This document shows positions 55,771-64,000 of a DNA stretch of 64,000 nucleotides, piece after piece (position 1 is the first letter of the stretch; each line of letters begins with the position of its first letter). The DNA comes from Monodelphis domestica (lineage: Eukaryota > Chordata > Mammalia > Didelphimorphia > Didelphidae). The notes under the pieces are model-generated. The model was not told where the DNA came from. It saw only the letters and a list, made by a program, of their open reading frames with translations, and did no database searches. The stretch lies in NCBI RefSeq assembly GCF_027887165.1, contig NC_077234.1, forward strand, positions 192,649,465 through 192,713,464, read 5' to 3'. A program made the position numbers and the translations under genes.

Positions 55771-56179
55771 ATGAGTGTGATTAAAACAAAATTCACATAG
55801 AGGAATGACGGACAGGATCAAAATAAAATGGAGTCAAACCCTTTTGGCTCAGCCTCAGCTCGGAGGAATCCCTTCATACTCAGTTTCCTAAAACACACTT
55901 TGGAAATTCAGCCTGAAAAGGAGTGTATGCTACACTCCACCCCCATAATGTAGGGTGTTATGCTAATATTACAAAGTGGTAGTTTAAATTTAGGCTGTCA
56001 AATACTCTTAACACATTCTCTTTGTATATCTGCAACTGAGAAGTTGGACCAAAACAAACATTAGCCCAAAGTTTCTCTATACATGTTTTAATATCAGGCA
56101 TAATTCATTTGAAACCCGGAGGGAGTTTCTTGCTGCTGTTTTCATTCCAAACCCTGCCATCTACTGTACATCTCTGGAA
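55771..56179. other. NCK2 intron, no feature recognised
   Basis: Unique-looking. A minor AT-rich part. No gene. Confidence 0.35.
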
Positions 56180-56275
56180 AAAAAAATCACTTAATGGCTC
56201 CATACCTCAGTTTCCTTATCTGTAAAATGAGAGGGTTGGACATCATGGCCTTTAATGTTTTTTCCACTTCCCTCA
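56180..56275 (+). mobile_element. MIR-type CORE-SINE 3' part
   Basis: CCTCAGTTTCCTTATCTGTA and GAGGGTTGGACATCATGG. Confidence 0.85.
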
Positions 56276-56740
56276 AATTCACCACCTTTTCTATACAGAA
56301 AATTTCCATCGCTCTTCCAATCACCCAAGTTCACAAACTCCATAACTGCTCATTCTCCATCACCCTACATAGAAAATGAGATGTCAGGGCGGTCAGTTCT
56401 ATCTCTATAACAGCTCTTGCGTCTGCCCCCCTCTCTCTACTCACATGGTTCCTGATCATGTCACTTCCCTGCTCAATCATATCTAATGGCTCCCTATCAT
56501 TTCTAAGATCAATTGCAATTCTCCTGTTTGGCACATGAAATCCTTCACTGTCAGGCTCCAGCTTTTATTCTTGATGAGCCTGTTTCCTTCACATCCACAA
56601 TCTGGCCAAACAGACCTATTGCTGCTCCTCACACCTTCCCCAATTCTGTGCCTCTCCATGAATGGAATGTGCACCTTCCTCATGTTTGCTTCTTAGCATC
56701 AACAGTTTACTTCAAAGCTCATAATCTAGCATCACCTTCT
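56276..56740 (+). mobile_element. L2 LINE, 3' half
   Basis: CCTGATCATGTCACTTCCC, AAATCCTTCACTGTCAGGC, CAATTCTGTGCCTCTCC and GGAATGTGCACCTTCC. Open frames here (56194-56812) are L2 or chance. Confidence 0.8.
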
Positions 56741-56757
56741 ACATCAGGTCTTTACAT

Positions 56758-56985
56758 AGAAACAGCTATGGATAAAGTATTTGACTCCAGGGGAGTTCAA
56801 ATCCAGCCTTAGACACTTATTACCTGTATGATCACCAGCAAGTTATTTAACCTCTATTTGCCTCATTTTCCTCAGCTGTAAAATGGAGATAACATATTTC
56901 TTACAGTGTTGTTGTGAAGTTTAAAAAAGCTAGTTTTTGTAAATTGTGTCTAGAACAAAGTAGGCATTCTATAAATGCTTATTTT
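56758..56985 (+). mobile_element. MIR-type CORE-SINE
   Basis: GGGGAGTTCAAATCCAGCC, TTTGCCTCATTTTCCTCAGC, TTGTTGTGAAGTTTAAA and CATTCTATAAATGCTTA. Confidence 0.85.
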
Positions 56986-57004
56986 ATTCCCTACCTCTCT
57001 CCCT

Positions 57005-57213
57005 TAAAAAAAAAAAAAAACATCTTTCCTTCTGTCTTAGAATCAATACTGTGTGTGGGTTCTAAGGCAGAAGAGTGGTAAGGGATAGGCAATGGAGGCT
57101 GAGTGACTTGCCCAGGGTCACACAGCTAGGAAATGTCTGAGGCCACAGTTGAACCCAGAACTTCCAGTCTCTAGGATTGGCTCTCAATTCCACTAAGCCA
57201 CCTAGCTGCCTCC
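57005..57213 (-). mobile_element. WSINE1/MON1-like SINE
   Basis: Antisense copy from an A14 edge and CCTTCTGTCTTAGAATC to AAGCCACCTAGCTGCCTCC. The edge here is A rather than T, so the tail strand is atypical or the run is from another source. Confidence 0.9.
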
Positions 57214-57355
57214 TATTCCTTTCCTTTCTACTAATCCCTCTTCCAACTCCTAGTCACCCCTTCTTCCTCAATTCCTATTCATCTATCTAGATCTCTGTCT
57301 ATTTTAGATACATGATCTCAACTTCTACCTTCCCTCTCACTAAAACTTTGGATAC

Positions 57356-58497
57356 TGTTACTGTATCTTAACTCTGGAGTTTGACAGATAACTGTCATGG
57401 CTCAATGTAAACCTTAAAATTTCTCAGACTTATGAATGTTGGAAATTTCCCCATTGGGGAATCTTCTACTTAAAAAAATTCCCTAGCAGATAGTGAGAAT
57501 TCTACTTGAATGTGAAAACTCCTTGCCTTGGGAATATCCCTACTCCACCCTACTTAAGACTGCTTTAGGACAGAAAACTCCTTGCTGAACAATGAAAGTG
57601 CTTTGACCCATGCTTATGGAAAGGACAGGAAGTTCTTTGAGTCATGCCTGTTTTTAAAATTGTTACAATGGGATGCTAGGTACCCATATAGGTGGGGCAA
57701 CTTGTAAACTACTTAAACCTAAAAGGGTGATAACTTATTCAGAGGATTTTTCTTAATGAAATTTGTCGACACAGCAGCATTTTTTTCTGACTTACTAAAG
57801 AGATTAAAACTACTCAGCTGTGAATTCAAAATGGGCGGTCCTTTAAAAACATCTACAGTGATTGGTAGATGTAAGGACTTAGGGGAGGTGACAGAGGAAA
57901 TTTTTGCCCTTAAAAATAAGAGCTTGGATCTCATTCGGGAATCTCGATTTCTGATTCTCATTCTGGAGGATCTCATTCTGAGAGACTCATTTCCTTGAGG
58001 ACTGATTGATGCTTGAGGGCTCTTTCCTTGGAGATAGATCTCTTTGAGGAGAAGTGCTCTTGGAGGAAATCTCATTCTGAAGGAGCTCTGTCCCTCTGGG
58101 ATAGGAGCTCTGGAGGCTCTTGAGAGAGGCCCTTTGAAACAATCTCTGGCTGGAAGACTCTGAGGAAGGATGCTGGCCTGGTGTCACTAGTATCCTTGTT
58201 TAGTCAGACGTTGTGGTGAGTGTTAAAAAACTGACTGATTTCTCTTTTAAGACTCAGGTCTAGGCCATATTGGCTTGAGGCCCTTCATACTTATTCCTTT
58301 CTTACTCTCTCTCTCTCTTTCTTTGATTACTCATTGTATTGTTAATTAAAATCTCTATAAAACCCAATTGACTTGGGTATTTGAATAATTGGGATTATTT
58401 CCCTGGCGACCACCTTATATTTGATTTAAAACCAAGACACTGTAGTGAAACATATTTCTGCGGTCAAATTTACTCACCCTCTTTTATATCTATCACA
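57356..58497 (+). mobile_element. Probable solo LTR of an endogenous retrovirus-like element
   Basis: About 1.1 kb with LTR-like organisation: TGTTACTGTATC at the left, a long U3-like part, TAATTAAAATCTCTATAAAAC (poly(A)/TATA-like) near 58340-58360, a U5-like CTGGCGACCACC, and ATCTATCACA at the right. No internal gag, pol or env sequence lies beside it. The ends are tentative because no clean target duplication was found. Confidence 0.6.
57929..58080 (+). repeat. TCTCATTC direct repeats within the LTR
   Basis: TCTCATTC recurs at about 57929, 57957, 57971 and 58070, in contexts such as GGATCTCATTCTGAGAG. A short imperfect array inside the U3-like part. Confidence 0.7.
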
Positions 58498-58589
58498 ATT
58501 TATATCTTCCACTATTTTAATCACTACAGTTTAAGACCTCAACCATTTTAAATGTCACATCAAGAATCTGTGAGTTTTCTCACAGCTGA

Positions 58590-58680
58590 TTCATGGTTTA
58601 TATACACACATACATGCGCATACAAAAACACTCATATATCTACATTGCTGATGTTTTTATATGCACATATGCATACACTG
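58590..58680. repeat. (CACATA)n-like low complexity
   Basis: ATATACACACATACATGCGC and a later GCACATATGCATACAC. Confidence 0.6.
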
Positions 58681-58744
58681 TTGCTGTTAACATATTTATT
58701 AGACCCAATATAAAATAAGCCTAAGAAAGGAGTAAAACAAATGG

Positions 58745-58898
58745 AAAAGGGGCAGTTAGCTAGTCAGGAGGTCCTAAGTTCAAATCTTGCCTCAGACACT
58801 TCCTAACAATGTGACTCTGGGCAAGTCATTTAGTTCCGATTGCCTAGCCTTTACCTCTCTTCTGCTTAGAATCGATACAAATGGTAAGGAAAAAAAAT
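58745..58898 (+). mobile_element. WSINE1/MON1-like SINE, internally deleted
   Basis: GGGGCAGTTAGCTAGTCAGG then directly GAGGTCCTAAGTTCAAATC. About 25 bases of the head are missing. Confidence 0.88.
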
Positions 58899-58899
58899 A

Positions 58900-60362
58900 C
58901 TAATGTAAAAAGAGCTCTCATGATCAGGGGTAGGTGTTAGAGCTAATTTATGAGGCAGTTTAGGAAATTTATGAGGAAAAAATGTAACATGTTCCTTGGT
59001 TTCTTTCAAACCAAATGTAAATCTGATAGGTATGAGGTGGGATCTAAGAGTGATTTTATTTTTTAAAAATTAAATTAATTTTATTCAATTGTTCATTTTT
59101 GTGAGTAATTTTATAAAACCCAAACCTCCAAAACCAAACACAAATGAATGGTTTAAAAATCTTATGTAAGAGTTGTTTTTAATGCTGATTTCTCTAATAA
59201 GTGATTTTAAAGGCATTTTAAAGGTACAGAATAATTAATTTAGCTGAAATAATGAATTTGGCTGTTTATTGCACCAGCATTGAAACCATGTTCTCTTTAA
59301 ATTTACTTTCAAATTTTCCTCCTTTCTAAAGGCATTTCCCTGGCTTTATACTTGTTTAAACTTTCTATGACTGGAAAAATAGGAAACCTGCTCCCCCCTA
59401 AATATCTATATTACATCTCTCCCTCTCATTTTTATTTTATCAAAATATTCCCATGCTCCATTTGGTCCCCAACTTAACTCTGCCTGATCCTTTTTCTTCC
59501 CTGCCAGGATTTTTGCATCATTTTTTTTCTTTGAAGTCATTTATTTATCCTGGATAACTTCACTCTCATGTCTGTCTGATGACCAGTCTAGCCTCTTTAT
59601 AGCTTCTAACATTTAATTTTATCTATATCTTCCAACAGCCATTTCTGTTAGCTACCTCAGTCTACTGAGCTGTTTGCAACCTTTCTCTTTGAAAAAATTT
59701 AAATCAGAACTATCTCCCCTCCAGCCATTTGACACCAGTGCCAATTTCTAAACTTAATATTCTCCTCCCTCCCTCCCTGCTCTATCTATGCCCTATTCTT
59801 CTCCTTTCCCCCTTAAGCATTTTGACTTGTAACAGGTAAAGAATTTTAGCAAACAAAGTTAGGTCATAAATATTCAATGGTTTTTTCTTTAGCATTACCA
59901 GCTTGATTAACTACTCTGCTAAATGCTGTCCTTATAATCTCCATTGCATTTTCATAAAATAAGAATTCTCTGATCAAGCATGGGAGAAAAACAATAGTAT
60001 CAAACATTCTTAGAGTCTTCACCCCAGAGAAGCCTAAATGATAATTTCCCTTTTTCAACAAGCAAAATGAGAAGGAAAAAACAGTTACTTCCCCCAACTT
60101 CCCAAATGCTCTTCAATTCCTTAAGATCAGTACTCCCACTTTTCTTCTCATGTGGCCATCACATCAAGAGTAATGCACGTAGTGGTAATTCACAGGCCTC
60201 CTCTATAAAATCTCTTAACTACTGAGGATTCCAATGCCAACAGGTTTTTAAAAATATAAATATTTCCCTGATTTATTTAATAGAAACAAAGACATCGTAT
60301 TGTTGGTCTAAACAGAAGTACCAATATTCTTTATATCCAGCCTGATGAAATTTGGGGGACAG
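58900..60362. other. NCK2 intron, no confident feature
   Basis: Long AT-rich stretch without a recognised family. 59440-59830 is pyrimidine-rich and might be very diverged L2. No exon is seen. Confidence 0.3.
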
Positions 60363-60540
60363 GTGAGAGGTAGCATTATGTAGTGGATGGGGAGCTAACC
60401 CCGAATCAAGAAAATCTGGGTCAGGTTTTGTTTCTGACCTATCCTGGCTGTGCAACCCTGAAGAGACAATTGATTATAATTTGCATAGTAGGTGTTGATT
60501 TCTAAAGGTGGGAAGAACTTCTTTGTAGGTAGATTCTATA
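60363..60540 (+). mobile_element. MIR-like CORE-SINE, diverged
   Basis: GCATTATGTAGTGGATGGGG, AATCTGGGTCAGGTTTTG and GCTGTGCAACCCTGAAGAG. Confidence 0.65.
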
Positions 60541-61149
60541 TCAATGAAGCCACATCTTTGGACAAAAAGAAAGGAGAGCATATGAACAATGTGCTTTCCA
60601 CTTCCCTCTTCTGCTCATAGATGGGCTTTAGATGCCAAATGAATTTGAGAACTACATTTAATATATTTTCTCTTTCTCTCAAATCTATTATCTCCCATTT
60701 CTGAAAAGTGAGATTCTTTTTTAGTATTTTGTCATTTAGTTAAAATCAACATATTGGCAATTCTCTCTAGTTGCCTTATTTAGGGCTATTTCAATAAATA
60801 TTGAATTCTAATGCCTCTATTTAAGGCATTTCCAGGCATTTACTTCCACTAATTTTTTTATCATGTATCTTTTCCTACTAATAAAGCCTGACAGAATTTT
60901 CTCTTTGCATGTGTATATGTCTGTCTTCATAGCTATATCTATGTCCAAAACCAATCCTTTGTTTCCTTAGAGTTTAATTTTAATCTCATTAATTCAATGG
61001 TAAATTATAAATCCCGAGGATTGCTGCAGTACTAAATCACAAGGCCAGAAGATAGAAAATGATTCATAATACCACCTTTTACCAGAGATGTTGGACTTAA
61101 AATCCAGAATGATACCTGCATATTTAGGCCTGGGCAAAGTAGGAATTTA
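60541..61149. other. NCK2 intron, no feature recognised
   Basis: AT-rich, no repeat or exon recognised. Confidence 0.35.
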
Positions 61150-61235
61150 TTTTGTTGGACCATGCCTCATTGCTCTGAGAATCTTTGTCTGATAGACAGT
61201 AGGTGCTTAATTGAATATCTGTTGATTAATGATTA
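61150..61235 (+). mobile_element. L2 3' end fragment
   Basis: ACAGTAGGTGCTTAATTGAA and TATCTGTTGATTAATG. Confidence 0.6.
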
Positions 61236-61299
61236 ATTATCCAAATGAGGAAGGGAGAAAGAAGTAAAAAGAATATAGACTATTCAACTTTTCATTAAA

Positions 61300-61810
61300 A
61301 AGATAATAGCCTTGAAAGATAAAAGGGATTTTGGAAATCATCTAACCTAACATGCTACGTGATGCACAAGAGGTCACTGAGTCTCCAAGGAAGTGTCTCC
61401 CTTAATGAAGAATTCATTTCCTCATGAGGAAGTCTATTCCATTTTCAGACAGTTCTAATTGTTAGGAATTTCTTCATTAGGCTGAGATACAATCTGTCTC
61501 CACATAGCTTCCATTCATGGGTCCTAATTCTGCCCTTTAAAGCCAAGCAGAATAAGTCTATTCTCTCTTCCACAAGGCAATCCTTCAAATATTTAGACCT
61601 CTCTTTACTACCAACCCCCTATCCTGAGTCTTCTTTTGTACAGTCTAATTATACTGTTTCTTCAACCATTTTTTAAATAGGAAATTGTCTTGAGTCTCTT
61701 CTCTGTCATAGTCACTTTGCTCTTGATGTGTTCCAGCTCATCAGAATTCTTAAACTATAACACCTAGAACCAGATGCAAGCTGTAGGTAAGTTCTGACCA
61801 CCCAAAACTA
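61300..61810 (-). mobile_element. CR1/L3 LINE 3' end, antisense
   Basis: GGAATTTCTTCATTAGGCTG, CAATCCTTCAAATATTTAGACC and GATGTGTTCCAGCTCATC parallel the complement of CR1/L3 3' ends. Very old and highly diverged. Confidence 0.75.
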
Positions 61811-61984
61811 TATGGTAGGAATATAATTTCCTTTATTCCTTTAATATGCATGTAGTTCAAGCATCATCATCTGCTTGAAGACATTTTTTGATTCGTGTAA
61901 CTAAAAGCATTCTCTAAAAATAATCTGTATTTAACTACTGTAAGTTGTTTTTTTTTTTTGCAGTTTATACTGTATATACTGATA

Positions 61985-62115
61985 TCCACAGTTGTTGATT
62001 CTCCCCATTAGAAAGTAAACTCCCTGAGAAAAGGGCTTGTTTCATTCTTTGTACTCATATCTAGAGCACTTCGCACAGTGATGACACATTGGGAGGGCTT
62101 AATAAATTCTGATTA
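61985..62115 (+). mobile_element. L2 3' end
   Basis: AAGTAAACTCCCTGAGAAAAG, CTAGAGCACTTCGCACAGTG and GGGCTTAATAAATTCTG. Confidence 0.8.
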
Positions 62116-62211
62116 TTCTGGACACTACTTGAATTTATATAGTCAAAAATTACAAAGCTTTTTGAGTAGTCATATCACTACCAATGACTACTGGAATATG
62201 GACCATGTGAT

Positions 62212-62420
62212 ATTATTGCTATTGTTCAGTCATTCAGTTGTATCTGACTCTTTGAGATCTCATTTAGAGTTTTCCTGGCAAAGATACTGAAGTGGTGTGC
62301 CATTTCCTTTTCCCAGCTCATGTTACAGATGGGGAAACTGAGGCTATCAGGAGTAAGTGACTTGCCCAGGATTGTACATCTATTAAGTGTCTGAGGGCAG
62401 ATTTGTGCCACCTAGCAACC
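62212..62420 (-). mobile_element. MAR1-like CORE-SINE, antisense
   Basis: TTCAGTTGTATCTGACTC, GTTTTCCTGGCAAAGATAC, GGGGAAACTGAGGC and GTGCCACCTAGCAACC. Part of the core is deleted near the head. Confidence 0.9.
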
Positions 62421-62944
62421 CTGTACTCCTATACTATATTACATACATACTGTGTATGTGTTTGTAAAAGATATCCTATAGTCAACCTTAAAAAATTAAA
62501 TGAAATGTCATCTGTCCATGTCTTTCCCAACCTAAATTTATTGAATAAATATAATGAGCCATCCACCTATGCATTTATACAAATAATTGACAAAAAATCA
62601 AATGATAAGTACTGAATTTTTTGGCTTAATACTAGAGGTAGCATGCTCAATGTTGAATTTTAAGTCAGAGAAGATGGGTTTGAGGTCCAAACACACTGCT
62701 TAATGATGGCAATTCATGAGCAGCGCATATGAACTTGATTACAGAGAGCTCTAAATCTATGATCCTATGACCTACCTTCGGGATAGCCATGGATACCATG
62801 AAAAAAAAAAACACTGTGTCTCCAGAGCACTTTAAAATTCTATTGCTTCTTGACACTGGGGCAGTGGGGGAATATTTGCTGACACTTTCACATTTGTTGA
62901 AATTTATCCTCATTTCCTACTCATTTTCATAATCATACTCTCCT
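62421..62944. other. NCK2 intron, no feature recognised
   Basis: No repeat or exon recognised. A10 run at about 62803. Confidence 0.35.
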
Positions 62945-63115
62945 TTTCCTACTTTAATCAATTAATATTTACTAAACATCTATGTGCCAAGCATCATGCT
63001 AAGCGATGTTACTGTTGTTGGGCATGTTACAGTGAGGAGACCGTTTGTATATAGGTTAGAATAGATGACCAATGAAGTCCCTTCCAACTTTCAAATTTTG
63101 TGATTGTGACCCCCT
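62945..63115. mobile_element. L2 3' end (antisense) followed by a MIR 3' fragment
   Basis: TAATATTTACTAAACATCTATG and GCCAAGCATCATGCTAAGCG are antisense L2. AATAGATGACCAATGAAGTCCC with TTCCAACTTTCAAATTTTG is a MIR tail. Confidence 0.6.
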
Positions 63116-63231
63116 AAATACATTTCAGCCACTCTCATAGGAAAAACAAAAATACACGAATTTTCAGAAAAAATGGAAATTTTTCCTACCATAATTCTGA
63201 TTCATCTCTACATGATCTCCTTATGATCTTC

Positions 63232-63402
63232 CAAACCCTTACCTTCTGTCTTAGACTCTAAGCTATCATTTCTAAGGCAAAAGAAGAGCAAGGGCTAGGT
63301 GATTAGGTTTAAGTGATTTGCACAACTAGGATGTATCTGAGGTCAAATTTGAACCCAAGACCTTCCGACTCCAATGTCACTATGCTACCTAGTTGCCCCT
63401 CC
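63232..63402 (-). mobile_element. WSINE1/MON1-like SINE
   Basis: AAACCCTTACCTTCTGTCTTAG to TACCTAGTTGCCCC, antisense. Confidence 0.9.
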
Positions 63403-63539
63403 TTTCTAAACATTTCAACTTCATTTTGTTCATGATTTTATTCATTGGTATACATTTCCCTTACAACTGAGTTTCAAGACATTTACCTCGTTTCTAGACT
63501 CCTTTTCTGCATTATAATGCAGCTTGTACAGGGTCACAG

Positions 63540-63728
63540 ACTCATAGCTTTGGAGCTAGCTAGAAGGTAGCTTAAGGGTCATCTAAGCTCACATTGTCAT
63601 TTTACAATGAAGAAACTAGGGCCTGGAGAGGTTAAATTACTTGCCCAAGATCACACAGACTCTAAGCTGCTGAGTTAGGATTTGATCCCACACCCTCTAA
63701 ATTTAAATTTGGTGCAATAACATTGTCT
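63540..63728 (-). mobile_element. MIR-type CORE-SINE, antisense
   Basis: CATAGCTTTGGAGCTAGC, TTTTACAATGAAGAAACTAGG, AGATCACACAGACTC and GATTTGATCCCACACCC. Confidence 0.82.
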
Positions 63729-64000
63729 CTATTATTCTTGATCACAAGGATCTAAAGATCTTGTCAATGTCTCACTGAATTCCAGAGACATTATGTCTTC
63801 TAGTCTAGTAACAATAACTGTAAAAACTCAAATGTATACAACACCCTCATTATGAAAGACTGTTGCATAACTTCACTATATAAAATGAATGGTGGTATGT
63901 TAAATCTCATCTCAGAATTTCATTTCTGAGCCAAAGATAAATTCCATCAATCTACCAATCTCTCTCCCTCCCTTCCCCCTCTCTCTTCATCCATCCATAT

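Larger units (their letters stand above)
48529..64000 (-). other. NCK2: NCK2 last intron (3' portion, runs off the window)
   Basis: Everything upstream of the terminal exon on the minus strand to the window edge is read as intron. I looked for the three SH3 modules and for the N-terminal part of the SH2 domain and found neither. The previous exon should therefore lie beyond 64000. A short exon missed by eye cannot be fully excluded. Confidence 0.75.

Noticed and set aside
57005..57020. A14 run as the tail of the antisense SINE at 57005-57213
   Set aside because: For an antisense insertion the tail should read as T on the plus strand, so the A-run probably belongs to the flanking sequence or another element rather than to this SINE's own tail.
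57719..58075. 118-codon minus-strand frame with repeated RMR-type residues
   Set aside because: It is the antisense of the TCTCATTC array in the LTR-like element, so a repeat artefact.
1..64000. CRISPR array, operon, phage or secretion-type system
   Set aside because: No regular spacer-repeat array and no contiguous long reading frames. The window is vertebrate intergenic and intronic DNA.

Overview
The window looks like nuclear DNA from a marsupial mammal. It is dense in interspersed repeats: tRNA-headed SINEs of the WSINE1/MON1 and MAR1 kinds, MIR-type CORE-SINEs, long runs of L2, and marsupial-type L1. Long stretches have no genes. There are no bacterial-style operons, CRISPR arrays, rRNAs or convincing tRNA genes. 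The SINE and L1 sequence types support Marsupialia. I cannot choose between an American opossum and an Australian lineage from sequence alone.

One real host coding segment is visible. It is the terminal coding exon of the SH2/SH3 adaptor gene NCK2, on the minus strand at 48334-48528, followed by a 3' UTR of about 1.3 kb that ends near 47055. Positions 48529-64000 are therefore the last intron of NCK2, or most of it. No earlier exon was recognised there. Positions 1 to about 47050 are the intergenic region downstream of NCK2.

The largest single element is a complete, dead L1 on the minus strand (13508-19975), bounded by perfect 16-bp target-site duplications. It has a GC-rich 5' UTR starting with a YY1-like motif, an ORF1 with one frameshift and one stop, and an ORF2 of 1,244 codons with five stops but no frameshift. 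Other L1 pieces lie at about 27.95, 36.3, 38.7, 39.1, 44.2, 48.9 and 52.1 kb.

Much of the rest is L2, often broken by younger SINEs, which gives a readable insertion order at several places. A likely solo retroviral LTR lies in the NCK2 intron (57.36-58.50 kb), next to a degraded CR1/L3 fragment at 61.3-61.8 kb. Three stretches stand out as repeat-free, relatively CpG-rich or homeodomain-site-rich islands (8.22-9.00, 34.84-35.13 and 37.66-38.03 kb). They are the best candidates for conserved regulatory elements. I found no evidence for a new multi-gene system here. Repeat boundaries are by eye and may be off by 10-30 bases.
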